From assembly GCF_949628265.1 (NCBI RefSeq), contig NC_088787.1:36258844-36322843 (forward strand): 64,000 bases of DNA, written 5' to 3'. Made by a program: the position numbers and the translations under genes. The DNA comes from Cloeon dipterum. Taxonomy: Eukaryota; Arthropoda; Insecta; Ephemeroptera; Baetidae. This document shows, piece after piece, positions 53,840-64,000 of this stretch (the first letter of the stretch is position 1; each line of letters starts with the position of its first letter). The notes beneath the pieces were generated by a model. That model had not been told where the DNA came from and ran no database searches. It worked only from the letters and a program-made list of their open reading frames with translations.

Positions 53840-54748
53840 TGTTGAAAGGAAAAAGCGGGCGGCTTTCTCGTTGAAAAAATAGTGGTTTCATTATTATTAT
53901 TATTTACTATGCATTATGGCATATTTCAAAATAATACACTCCTGTTGTAACTCATCCATTTGCAAAATGGTCTGAATGGGAAAAATTATTTACAAAGACT
54001 TCATAAATTTAACATACGCCTCTTCGTCATAAAATTGGTGCCTGTACACAAACTTTTTCAAGAGAGAAACAAACTCCTTAAAGCGACACTCTACTCGAAT
54101 AGACACTGGCAAATTATTATACAATCGCGATATGCAAATAAGCGGATTCTGCATCGAAATCGCACTGTTTGAACAGGCACATAAAGATCAGTCTTATCAC
54201 GCGTTTGGTATCCGTGGACGTCTTTGGTCCTCACAAAATAGTGCGGATATTTCCTAACAAATTTACATGCTTCCAACAAGTATTTTGAAAAAACAGATAA
54301 GAGGTTAAACTTTTTGAAAAGGGGCTTCGCCGAGCAAAACGGCTCCAAACCGGGTAAATATTGTTCTCCGGCCATCGCACGCACTAAACGCTTTTGCGCA
54401 ACAAAAACAGAATATCTCGCTTGCTCGGAGCCGCCCCAAATCACAATGCCGTACTGCATGATGGAGCAAGCATACGCGTAATAAACTATTAATAGCTGCT
54501 TTTGCTCTACACATCTTAGCAAACTGTTCATCAAAAAGGCTGCGCTGTGCAACTTGCCTACAACATAATCCGCGTGTTGAAAAAACAGTGGTTTTACTTA
54601 GTTTAAAATGAGCTAGAGACAACCAGTCGTCTCTAGCTTATGAAATATGGTCCCAGCCAGCGTCAGAAACTAGTCGAACCAGGATTTTAAACTAAATAAA
54701 ATCACTGCTTTTCCGAGGAAGCTGCCCGCTTTTTCCTTTCAGCAATTA
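53840..54748. repeat. Foldback repeat split by a LINE
   Basis: Arms of about 60 bp: 53842-53888 plus 54595-54613 on the left, and 54685-54748 on the right (GGAAAAAGCGGGC(G/A)GCTT...TTAGTTTAAAAT and its complement). Removing the LINE and one target copy makes the left arm continuous. Confidence 0.75.
53889..54575 (-). mobile_element. 5'-truncated LINE with 19-bp target duplication
   Basis: The minus-strand frame encodes the reverse transcriptase C-terminal end: YYAYACSIMQYGIVIWGGSE, VFVAQKRLVRAMAGEQY, ACKFVRKYPHYFV, DVHGYQTRDK, the same order as the LINE at 8.3-13.2 kb. The tail is (AAT)n at 53889-53905. The flanks GTTGAAAAAAYAGTGGTTT at 53870-53888 and 54576-54594 differ at one base and form the target duplication. 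Confidence 0.88.
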
Positions 54749-54770
54749 TGTGTTAAGGTCACAATTTTTT

Positions 54771-54773
<3 letters not shown>

Positions 54774-54803
<30 letters not shown>

Positions 54804-54822
54804 CATATATATGTATATATTG
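54774..54822. repeat. TA microsatellite
   Basis: ATATATATAT run with a few interruptions (TTTATATATACATATATATG). Confidence 0.9.
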
Positions 54823-54825
54823 TAG

Positions 54826-57800
54826 GAGAATCACTGAACCTCGATGAAATGCCCTTGGAAAAGCAAGTGGATCGTCTGTTCGGTGTATTGTGGAAGGAAA
54901 ATTTAAGGTAAGGGCTCAAAGTTTGTTGTCAAAATCTTAGGTTTTATCAAATTTCAAGAAAAAAACGAAAAAAACTTAAATGAAATAAAAAAAACCAAAT
55001 AAATGGTTACAAAATTTCTTAAATCCCTTTGTTTTGCAGTGTTTGAGGAGACTCAAGTAGTGACCGAGGATTTTGTTTTTGCGCCAGAAGGAGTAGGACA
55101 CACTCCGTCTCATTTCCAAGCAGGTGGAACGTTTTACGAAAGCCAAGCAGACTCTGCTCAAATTGAAGTTGGTTATGGTGAAATTGAAGATGTGACTGGT
55201 AAGAACTAGTGACCACAATGTTATTGTTATTCCCTTTGTCTGCCCAAAAAAATGCATAACGTTATTTGTACTGCCGGCAAATTTAAAAAATCTAAGAGAA
55301 AATGATAATTTTTTATGACTGAAAATACCACAAAACTATTTTTTTACCCTCGCAAATTGGGATTTTATATTTAATCAAATTAAAACAAAAAAAAACTAAA
55401 AACAAAAGAAGTAGTGGGTATTCATTAAGCTCCATACTTTTGTCTTCTACTGAAGAGGCTTTTGGTTTATAAGTTGACCGAAGAAGACGTTTGATAAAAA
55501 AAGTTTTATTTTTGAGTAGCGAATGATTTTTTATGAAGTTAAATTTTTAAATTGTGATTTCTTTTTTTAACTTAGGTATTCCATCAAGGCGAATCAATCG
55601 TGACTCTTTATCACCAGAAGAACTCCGAGACTCAAAAAAAAAATTTGGAAACTGTCTCTCAGGAGACATAACAATCAAGTGCAAAGGCAGACTGGGGAAG
55701 CCTATGAAGGAACAAAAACAATCAATGGGATAAAAATGAACCTAACAAAACAAAAGAAAGCAGGCCCCATGTGTAAATTCCAAAAACACCTACCTCACAC
55801 AAAGTTGGGATGTCGCACCTTTGTAAACGTTGACCTAAATCAACTGATGAACACCACTAGGAAGCGATACCCGACCAAGGAAGAATTGAGAGCGTTCATT
55901 GCATCTTCCAGCCACAAAACTAAATCCCCGCGTGGCGTCGAAAGACGATATTATTTAGAGCACCCCGTGACACATGACAGCAAAAGGATTTGTGGTTTCT
56001 TGTTCAGCAGTATTCTTGGAGAAAGTGAATCGTCAATCAGAAGATGGACATTGCCTGATAGCCCAGAAGCAGAACCCCAGAACAAGAAGATTCTGAAGAA
56101 GAAGAAAGCGCAGCCGGAACAGGCCATTATGGATGAGTTTTTCGAAAAACTGCCGGTGTTGGAAAGCCATTACGCAAGAGCTGCTCACCAAGGGAGACAA
56201 TTTGTGTGTGAAACGGAAGAATTAGTTGAACTATACGACGACAACTCTGAAAACTCCCCAACTGCTCTTGATTTGAGCATCAATAGCAAATGGGAATATT
56301 TCAAGTAAATACGCAGCATTTAAAATATTTATCTCACATTGATTAAAAATTCTTTATTAACAGCATGTACCTTGATTTCTGCAAACAGCGTGATACTTTA
56401 CCATTCGGACGGACAAGGTCACTGAGCACATGAGGACAAGGAAAATCTATCTTTTTCGTCCCAAAAAGGATCTGTGTGGCCTTTGCGAAAGACACAAAAT
56501 GAGAGGTATAAAGTGATAATTATAATATCGCATTTTGGAAAATTGCAGAGAGGCAATAACAAATTAAAGTTAAAATAAAAAATATAATTTTAATGGTATT
56601 GAATTGTTTTTTTCAGACAGTAATATTTGAAATTCATTAAATTTAATTGTTCATAAATATGGAAAAACTATAATACGCTTAAAAGAAAAATGATCAAATA
56701 AAATGTTAAAAAATGATTTTTTGGAGCAGGCTATCATTTTTAAAGCAAATTTTAAAAGTGATTTGAAGATTTCTCTAACTTGCTTTATTTAATATTATAA
56801 TTTGACTATTTGATTATTAACCGAGTAGACGGCTTAGCTCTATTCTGTCTGTTTTTCAGCCCTGGCGAAGAAAGCACAGACTATAAAAAATGGTGCTGCA
56901 GCTTCAATTGCCCCAGCATCTAATGAGTACGAGGAATACATCCTGAGAAAAAGATTAGCCAGAGAGAAAATGTGCGAGTGCGTTGCAGAAGACCGAGGAA
57001 GCAGCGGAACTGCTGCCGCGATCCAGGTCGATCTTGAAGCTTGCATTACCATACCTGGACACAACGCAGGCTCATTATTCTACAAAACTAAACTATCAAC
57101 CCATAACTACACTGTCAAGGACTTATTGGATGGATCAGTGTCATGCTTTTTCTGGGACGAAACTGAAGGAGGCTTGGTTGCGAGTGTTTTCGCCAGCCTA
57201 CTTATTTCTTACCTGGACCAGTTGACCAAGAAATACGATTCTCTTCAAAAGGTCACAATCATTTCGGATGGATGCGCAGCCCAGAATAGAAACTGCGTTC
57301 ATGCAAACGCCCTGTTGACATACGCAGTTACCCACAATTTACGGATCGAACAAATCTTTCTCGAGCCAGGGCACACAAAGATGGCTGTTGACAGTGCCCA
57401 CTCGCTAATCGAAAGGAAGCTCCGGCAACAGACTCAGATTTTTGGCCCAAAGGACTTACTTGCCGTGATTTCATGTGCGAGCGCGAAAAAACCCTTTGAG
57501 ATTACTTGGCTCAATCATGGCTTCTTCGTGAACTACACTGGCCTGAAACATTTCACATCTATCAAGCCACCCAACCACAAAGTCACTGACATGAAGTCCC
57601 TTGCATATGACCCAGATGGGGAGCTTAGGTTTAAAATTAACCTGGCAAATGACTGGCAATTACTAGGCTGCAAAAGGAAGCACAAAGAGTTTGATACCTT
57701 GCCCGTGGATCACCTGTATTAAAATAGAATTCCAATCAAGAAATCTAAATTCAAGCATCTTCAAGAAATCAAGAAGGATGTGATCCCTCCTTCGTACTGG

Positions 57801-57829
57801 AACTTCTACGACTCCTTGCCTTATTCCTA
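54826..57829 (+). pseudogene. DDE-like transposase gene of an animal multi-exon family, decayed
   Basis: Exons: 54826-54908, 55040-55198, 55577-56306, about 56365-56510 and about 56862-57829. The 56365-56510 exon holds IYLFRPKKDLCGLCERHKMR, with a CxxC pair. The last exon holds the core: VDLEACITIPG (candidate first Asp), LYYKT/LFYKTKLSTHNYTVKDL, CFFWDETEGGLVAS, VTIISDGCAAQNRN (second Asp), FLEPGHTKMAVDSAHSLIER (Asp and Glu, candidate third acid) and FEITWLNHGFFVNYT. The block order is that of a transposase-like family common in arthropod and cnidarian genomes, which I cannot name with certainty. Breaks: frame changes near 55690 and 56415, and a TAA at 57720 before the last 36 codons (SYWNFYDSLPYS). 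Confidence 0.62.
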
Positions 57830-58049
57830 GTTAGCAATCTTCGCTTTTGCTTTGAATGTATAATATGAAAATCATTAAAAATACGTATTATAGAACTTAA
57901 AATTTCAAAATTACCTAAATTTTGGTATGAAAGGTTTTAAAGTCATGAAATAATATTATTTGTTATAATGTAACTGAACTTGGGTGAATAATACTTCGTT
58001 AAATTCTTATCAATTCAACGACAGTTGAATAGTTTGCTAAACATTGTTA

Positions 58050-58830
58050 AATCGAAATTGAATTTTTATCAGGGAAGCCGCAGTTCATTTTCGCGCGCCA
58101 GCTGGAGGGCGATCTCTTAGCGCCACCTATGAAGAGAAGGCAGTACTTGAGCCCGGGGACTCGGACCGCAGACGGCATACGGGCTAACGTGGAACCGGCT
58201 CTTTCTACGCTTGATTGGGCCATTTTGGTGGACATGGAGGTAAGTGATCGGGTACTGACCAATCAGCAGTGATTTTTAGTAGTTTGGCACCAATAATTGT
58301 GCACAGCAAATCGAAAAAACGGCTTAAACGAGCAGCTAAAGTAAAGCCTACTGCGGGCCGGATGTGTTTTGTCAGGATGTAAACAATGTTTTCATCGCTG
58401 ATTATGATGCTTGTAAGTTGGTTTAATTCGCATTTCTTTGAGTCTGGGATTGCTAAAAGACCTAAAAGACAATATTTTGCCTTGCCTGGCTTGCCTCCAA
58501 GCGAAATCGGCCTTTATTTGAACTCGATTAGTCTACGTATGATTAATTGAAATTGTTTGTATCAGTTTGAAAAACTATCGATTTGCGCCTTAAATATTTT
58601 CAATAATATCTGACCTTACTAATTGTTATTTTGTAACCTTCCAGAGTCCTCCTCCTGCCCTCCATATGGACAGACGACTGAATAGACTGGCGAGGCCCTC
58701 GAGTGCTCCGGCCCCAACATTACTGCAGACGAGCCAGACACCCTTGTTGCTGACGAGCTGCTCGCCGTTGCTGCTTCAGAGGACCGCGGCCAGAAGGCCC
58801 TGAAAGGTGCTGAGGGCCCTGAGACTGACC
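58050..58830 (+). other. Possible exon remnants, unidentified
   Basis: 58072-58241 is open between TTTATCAG and ATGGAG/GTAAGT. 58642-58807 is open in part between CTTCCAG and GAAAG/GTGCTG and reads DEPDTLVADELLAVAASEDR in one frame. They may belong to the P-type gene that follows. No domain seen. Confidence 0.25.
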
Positions 58831-58896
58831 CTGAGACGGTTCCCTGCCAAGAGCGTCGTTACAGCTGTGTTTGGTGAGCACGAGAATGTGGAAAAA

Positions 58897-58979
58897 AGTC
58901 ACAGTTTTCGCCACCTCTACTCTAACATGGGATTCTCTTAAGAACTGGCGAGATGGGTAACCCGGCAGAAACTGTGACT
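58897..58979. repeat. Miniature hairpin repeat, copy 2 (83 bp)
   Basis: AGTCACAGTTTTCGCC and GGCAGAAACTGTGACT ends. Interior GGGATTCTC.TAAGAACTGGCG as in the copy at 18782-18889. Confidence 0.5.
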
Positions 58980-59162
58980 TAACCATAGCTTATGTGAACG
59001 AATTGTTGCAACCACAATGTTCAAAATTTGTTCAGTTCGTTTTATTCTCTAACCTTTGTCATTCAACCAGGTATGATAAGAAATTCTTTCAAGGCAAAAA
59101 ATGCAATTTTCGCAATTTTCAAACTTGATATGCAGCCGGCCTGGCTGTCACAAATGGAATAA

Positions 59163-59520
59163 GTGGTTGCCCCTAACAGGTACTTGCAGGTAGTACTTGT
59201 CAGAGGCTTGTTCTCAAACTGGAGCACTGCACTCTATTACAACTTTTCTACACCGACATCAAAGGACCTCATCGAAGCTGTCATGCGTGAAGCTCAAACC
59301 ACTGGACTGACAGTTGCAGCGCTGGTCTGTGACATGGGTTCAAGCAACGTGGGTGCGTTGGAAACCATGGGTGTGAGCAAAGACAAGCCATATTTCACCC
59401 ACCCAGTGACAGGAAAGCCTGTGTTCTGTTTTTACGACGCACCACATTTGCTTTAACAAGCCAGAAACTACTTCCTTGACGAGGGGGGAATTAAAATTCA
59501 GCCAGAAGAAGGAAGCAGGA
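59163..59520 (+). pseudogene. P-element transposase fragment
   Basis: VVLVRGLFSNWSTALYYNFS, VAALVCDMGSSNVGALETMG, FTHPVTGKPVFCFYDAPHLL and, after an in-frame TAA at 59454-59456, ARNYFLDEGGIKI are the central blocks of P-element/THAP9-type transposases, including an Asp in CDMGSSN and one in YDAPHLL. The reading is cut at 59521 by LTR-like sequence. No THAP domain is visible upstream. Confidence 0.75.
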
Positions 59521-60127
59521 TGTCAGGGTTTTACCTGACGATATTACGATCGCATTAATAATTGTTCAGCACCGATATGTAATTTACGTTAACTTTCGGG
59601 CGCCCACAAGGGAGAGCGGAGGGAGAAACTCAGGTATCAATAAAGGCAACGCAAGCGCCTCCCCCTCGTGAGCACACGACCCGCTCGCACCCAGGCATTC
59701 GCTCTCCTGACGGCACGAGAGCAAGAGGGTAACTCTCGCGCTCCCCCGCTCGTCCCTCTGGGTAGCCACGCTGTGTACTGTCGCCGCTAACTACAATAAA
59801 CTGGTATGGTATAGTAACTGGGCATTTTCCCTTTTTGTCCACCCTGCACCCTGTTTAGTCTACTTTGGCCACAGAAGAAAAGACTCTGACCTCGTGATGG
59901 GGAGAAGGCGCGCCGGCAGGGCCAACTGCGCCCATTCGGCGGCCCTGCCCCGCGTCGCTGACATGTGGAGGCACACCGGCGAGATGATCCGTAAAAAGTT
60001 GATATGTCAGCCCTCACGAGCGAAGAGTTTTTTTTTCTGTTGCCAAAGTGCCCTCCCAAACCCATCCCTCCAAATTTTTTGGACCCGAAACCCCCCCAAC
60101 AAGCGCGTAATTTCCTCCTAAAGGACA
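59521..60127 (+). mobile_element. Probable 5' LTR (607 bp) preceding the 60252 gag
   Basis: It interrupts the P-element frame, begins TGTCAGGG and ends AAAGGACA. It contains two AATAAA signals (near 59640 and 59790) and lies 125 bp upstream of a gag gene. Primer site and second LTR not found, so the boundaries are tentative. Confidence 0.35.
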
Positions 60128-60251
60128 TGTAAAATCGAACTTACGTACGCGTCATGCAAATTTTGTAAATACTGAATAATTTAAAATATGTCAGGTGCAT
60201 ATTAGGCGATCGAATTTTTTCTTTGCACGCTGAGAAATACGTAAATTTAAA

Positions 60252-62186
60252 ATGGACGGTAAATCTTTGAAAATCGGACGGCGGTTGCTCGATAAATTTT
60301 TCGGTGAAAGTACAGAGGACGTTGAATTATTCCTACAGGACTTACACGTAATTAGGAAACTCTCTGGAATGACAGAAGATGAAACGTTTAATGTTCTTGA
60401 AAGCAAACTACAAGGACACGCGAAAAACTGGCTTTTGCAGTGGGAATGTGACCCATTAAATGTAAATAAGGGACATGATGAACTTTTGAACGATTTGAAA
60501 AATTGGCACAATGATTTCAAACACTCGTACTACGTTAATAACCCTAGAAAACATAGCGAGCCGCGAGATTCTTCCCCTTTCTCAGATAGCGATCAATCTA
60601 CCGAAAATTTTGGGACAGATTACACCTTTAGAGTCAGCCGAGACCGTAAGAAAAAATCGAAAACACAAAAGGAGGAAAAAGATGAACTAATTTTACTCCT
60701 CCTCAAACAGTTGCAACAAAAAGAAGAGCAAGTGCGCACTCTTCAAGTGGCACCTTGCACCGCACAGAACACATACGCGTTAACTTCACCTCATACTAAT
60801 TATGTACTCATGCAAACCCCGCTACCTATACAACAACAGTTCGTGGAAATTCTTCCTCAGCCGCAACCACAGCATGTTTTCCCAAATTACCAATACCCAG
60901 CCGAGTACCCGTCGTACCAAATGCACCCACCACCAGATTTCGCACCTGCCTACCAAACGGCACCCCAGTCAGAACAACAGCAATTTTTCTCATACCGAGT
61001 CCCCAAAATTTGTTTCAAATGCATCCGCAGTGGACACATTAGAAAACAATGCAGATCACGCGCAGGAGATGCGCATCGCGGAAATAGGAGACAAAATTAC
61101 TCTTCGCGCACGCACGGCCATATAACATCTCAGCCGGCAACGACATGCGGCAATCCACCAAACGCGATTTTTCCCCAGAACGCGCACTCGACTCAAACGC
61201 GAAAGGTACTCCATAACATGACGGTTTATGCACCCAAATCAGCAGCAAACCCAGAAAAGGAGAATCAAAAAGGTGCAACGTCTATCACGCAAAATCAAAG
61301 CCTCGCCAGGGAACGAACTCATGTAAATACTGTAAATTCCATTTCCTCCAAAGAAGCCGAGTCTTCAGTTCCCTCGGAAAAGGGTAATTCGCAACAACAA
61401 AAGCACGCGATTAACCAAATACCGTTCTCATCAGTGCCAAAATCAAGTTCAACCGAGTATTTTGATTTGTCATATTTTCAAGACGAAAACCAAAAGCCAG
61501 TTGTGAATTTGCACGAACAAAAGAGAGAAGTTCCGCACACAACTGGATTTGTATCTCAAAGTGAATTAATATACGAAAAAAGAGCTCCAGAAAATGCATG
61601 TACATTGGCGGAAACCAAAAATGTCGGAAAAAGTGGTCAAGTAGAGTCATTCCAATCAGCTCAGGTGTAAAATGAGAGTAGAAGATTTCAAGCAAAGAAA
61701 AAGAAAAATCCAAAGAAGATCAATTCACAAGGGAAAATTGAACGTATAAAGTTACAGAACGCGCAAAAATCTGTAATTCAAATTGCAAAAGACACTGCTA
61801 TAGAAAATGACGTAGTTGTAAATAAGTCCGAACCGCAGAAAAAAGCGTTAATCAGTACAGCAGAAAATAGCATCAAATTGCCAGGAAAATGTGTAGTAGA
61901 TACTGTACCAGCAGCTAAGCAAGAAACTAATAACTTGAATAAGCGCGAAAATCACGTTGACAACGGTGATACGACTATTCCCAGTGACAGGATTAAGGAA
62001 AAACTTGAAATTCCTTTGAAACTAAAACCCATCATCGAGAACACGGTAGATTTTTTACGAAATCTTGGGAATTTTAGTAGCAAATGGCGCACTAAGCGAA
62101 AACACGAACAAGACGACACGAAAAACTTCGAAATGGTAAAAATACCGAAAAGCGAGGTATTGCAAAACAAGCCAGAGAACGGTTGA
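60252..62186 (+). CDS. gag of an LTR retrotransposon, with an internal TAA
   Basis: ATG at 60252. Residues 1-95 (FFGESTEDVELFLQDL, ALESK-like LQGHAKNWLLQWE) are the capsid-like retrotransposon gag domain. A Gln/Pro-rich middle follows, then a zinc knuckle CFKCIRSGHIRKQC (61011-61052, CX2CX4HX4C) and an Arg-rich stretch. The frame meets TAA at 61668-61670, then stays open for another 172 codons to TGA at 62186 with the same Lys/Glu/Asn-rich character. A single nonsense change or stop readthrough in a 644-codon ORF would explain this. No protease or reverse transcriptase follows; the 790-bp repeat begins 157 bp later. Confidence 0.75.
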
Positions 62187-62342
62187 GATTTGAAGTTGCA
62201 TATGTAAAATAATTTGGAAAGTAATCTTAGCATTTCGATTTGTGAAATTTACATTCAATAATTTGAACGTCAAACGCTTTTCTTCGAAAAATGTGCATGA
62301 TTTTCCAAATAAATAAATTAGGTACGATTTCCTCTCAAGAAA

Positions 62343-63118
62343 GGACATGAAACAAATTAGACATGACGGAATACAAATATTCCTAAAAGCAGTATTGATA
62401 AATTTTCCTCTACGCGCAGTAAAAATATAAAGAAAAACGGAATGATCAGTTTATGATATCCAGATTGTCGCAAGGTTATTGAATTTTTAAGGTCCCGATC
62501 GCAGTTTTTTCAATAGTAAATTGACGTCCACAAAAGAAAAAAAAATCATAAAAAACGACGCTATATATTATTTTTCTTCTTCCTTCATACTGATTTCTTA
62601 AGGTCAGGTCTCTAGATCTCTCTACAGGAATGTGTATTATATTAATCCAGGTCAATGAACCAAGTCAATGCCAAGTAACCCCCGTCCCTTAACTTTTCAC
62701 TCGCCAGCACAAAGCGTAAAATAAAGCTTCAAACGTTAGCATTCAATAGAGCACAGCATGAAACCCTTTACTTCACAAATTCTCTTCCAAGTTGCGCAAT
62801 TTTTATTCAAAAATATACTAAATAAAATCCTACTCCCCTAAAAGTAACCAACAACCACCAATGTCAGTCACTTTTCCTTAAATTCATTTCCCACGAATTC
62901 TCTGTATACATCATTAACAACAAAGAGGTTTGTAAACTATCACCAGGGGTTCCACCTTCTTGCTCATAGAAAAAATAACATTTCCTTAAAAAATACCCTC
63001 ACATCTAAAAAGTCCCACAAAGCGGTAAGACATTAAAGCTTCAAGTTCATACAGGTCAAAGAACCCTATTTTAAGAGGATCAAAGCAGCACAAGAGACAT
63101 TGTATCACAGTAAACTTT
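62343..63118 (+). repeat. About 775-bp repeat, right copy
   Basis: Starts CATGAAACAAATTAGACATG and ends near GACATTGTATCACAGTAAAC. Inverted counterpart of 38840-39630, with roughly four in five bases shared by eye. AATAAA occurs in the interior. Could be an LTR, or the terminal repeat of a larger element. Confidence 0.85.
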
Positions 63119-64000
63119 TGTTGTAAAAAAAAAGAAAAATTCCCCCCCCTTCAAAGAATTAGACCACCGCCCACCACAGAAAACCCTCTATTTATCTCAC
63201 GCTCGCCCTCTTACAACGAAACACATCTCTGTTTTAGAAGGTCAAGCGAGCAATTAACCATGAGATATCTTTGTGCTTGGTTCTATACAAAAAAAGGTTA
63301 TTGTCAAGTTCTTACAAAGCTTAAAAAATTCCTATCTTTTTATGAAGCACGGACACATTCTGTTCTTTCATCTATTATTACGTTTTCTTTATGTATTTAA
63401 TTTATGTCACATTCTTATTTCTCTATTTCAATATAAAACACAATACCCAATACCCATACATTAAGTTTTAAGTAATGAATCAATATGGCAGGAACACGCA
63501 ATTAGGTTTAATAATAAAGTGCAGAAAGCTTTCCCGTGATTAAGAACCAAGAAGGAGATAAATCCAATTGATAGTTTTTACTCCTATTAGTGCAACACAA
63601 ATATTAGTCGCGGTTTTATTTAATTTTTCATTACGCGACACACACTTGGTCAAGATTTGAGGTTACCATACCCAAAACTTCCAACGTGGGCAGAAAATTC
63701 CGGCCAATCGGGCAGTTGACTCAAATTCAATTTTTTTATCTTAATTTTAATAGCGCGCATTTTTTTTATATTAGTTTTAAAGAGGTCAACTGTTTCATTT
63801 CTTTAATAATTAGTGGTTGCAATCGACGGTTACAGGACAGAAGCAAGATAGTATGTCACAAAATTGATTTTTTTTATATCTTGGTTACATTTCGGAAACA
63901 CACGGTTTTTGGATAATGAATGAAAAGAAATCACGACTAAAGAATGAGTTATCACTGCGTTAAATCCTGCATAGGAAATTAAGAATTACGGAAATTTCAC
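63119..64000. other. Spacer; nothing recognised
   Basis: AT-rich, short open frames only, no repeats that I can support. Confidence 0.45.

Noticed and set aside
38840..63118. Idea that the inverted 780-bp pair are Polinton terminal repeats
   Set aside because: No polymerase, integrase, ATPase or capsid gene lies between them, the copies are quite diverged, and no 6-bp duplication flanks them. Kept only as an open observation.

Overview
This is a eukaryotic, almost certainly arthropod (probably insect) genomic window. It is AT-rich, its genes have short GT-AG introns of about 50-80 bp, and it is built almost entirely of mobile elements nested in one another. I see no confident single-copy host gene, no tRNA or rRNA and no prokaryotic feature. 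Most coding regions carry frameshifts or stops, so they are old copies; the best preserved is a non-LTR retrotransposon at 8.3-13.2 kb.

Left part (1-7.4 kb): a broken protein-primed family B DNA polymerase of Polinton/adintovirus type on the minus strand, a spliced region of unknown function, an intronless 157-codon gene with a visible TATA/initiator promoter, then a spliced tyrosine recombinase gene ending in AT-hooks. The recombinase converges on a UPF1/MOV10-like SF1 helicase on the minus strand. The helicase is split: its last codons are at 7333-7378 and the rest is at 32536-35534.

7387-32527 is one 25.1-kb hAT-type element that landed in the helicase coding region and made a perfect 8-bp target duplication (GTTCCGAC). 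It carries two tail-to-tail genes: a catalytic hAT transposase (+) and a BED-finger hAT-like protein without a visible catalytic core (-). Two later insertions interrupt the transposase: a non-LTR retrotransposon whose ORF1 contains a TARG1-like macro domain (about 8268-13240), and a 12.9-kb CACTA/EnSpm-type element (14925-27868, target duplication TAC) with a Tnp2-like transposase and a second gene encoding a DUF4806-like protein with an Ser/Arg/Asp-rich repeat tail.

Right part (33-64 kb): LTR-retroelement debris; a Ty3/gypsy-like gag-pro unit on the minus strand (39.6-45.5 kb) with a tRNA-His-type primer site, a textbook -1 frameshift signal between gag and pro, a 1.76-kb hAT-type non-autonomous insertion (target duplication CATCGTGC), and an abrupt in-frame join of the pro-downstream region to a tyrosine-recombinase fragment; a third decayed recombinase (47.6-48.5 kb); the promoter end of a second EnSpm element (52.0-53.0 kb, -); a 5'-truncated LINE with a 19-bp target duplication inside a foldback repeat (53.8-54.7 kb); a decayed DDE-like transposase gene (54.8-57.8 kb); a P-element transposase fragment (59.2-59.5 kb) cut by a probable LTR; and a separate gag gene (60.3-62.2 kb). 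A repeat of about 780 bp occurs twice in inverted orientation, at 38.8-39.6 and 62.3-63.1 kb.

The most novel-looking items are the macro-domain ORF1, the recombinase/helicase convergent gene pair, the two-gene hAT layout and the gag-pro/recombinase chimera. All calls come from reading the sequence; no database search was possible.
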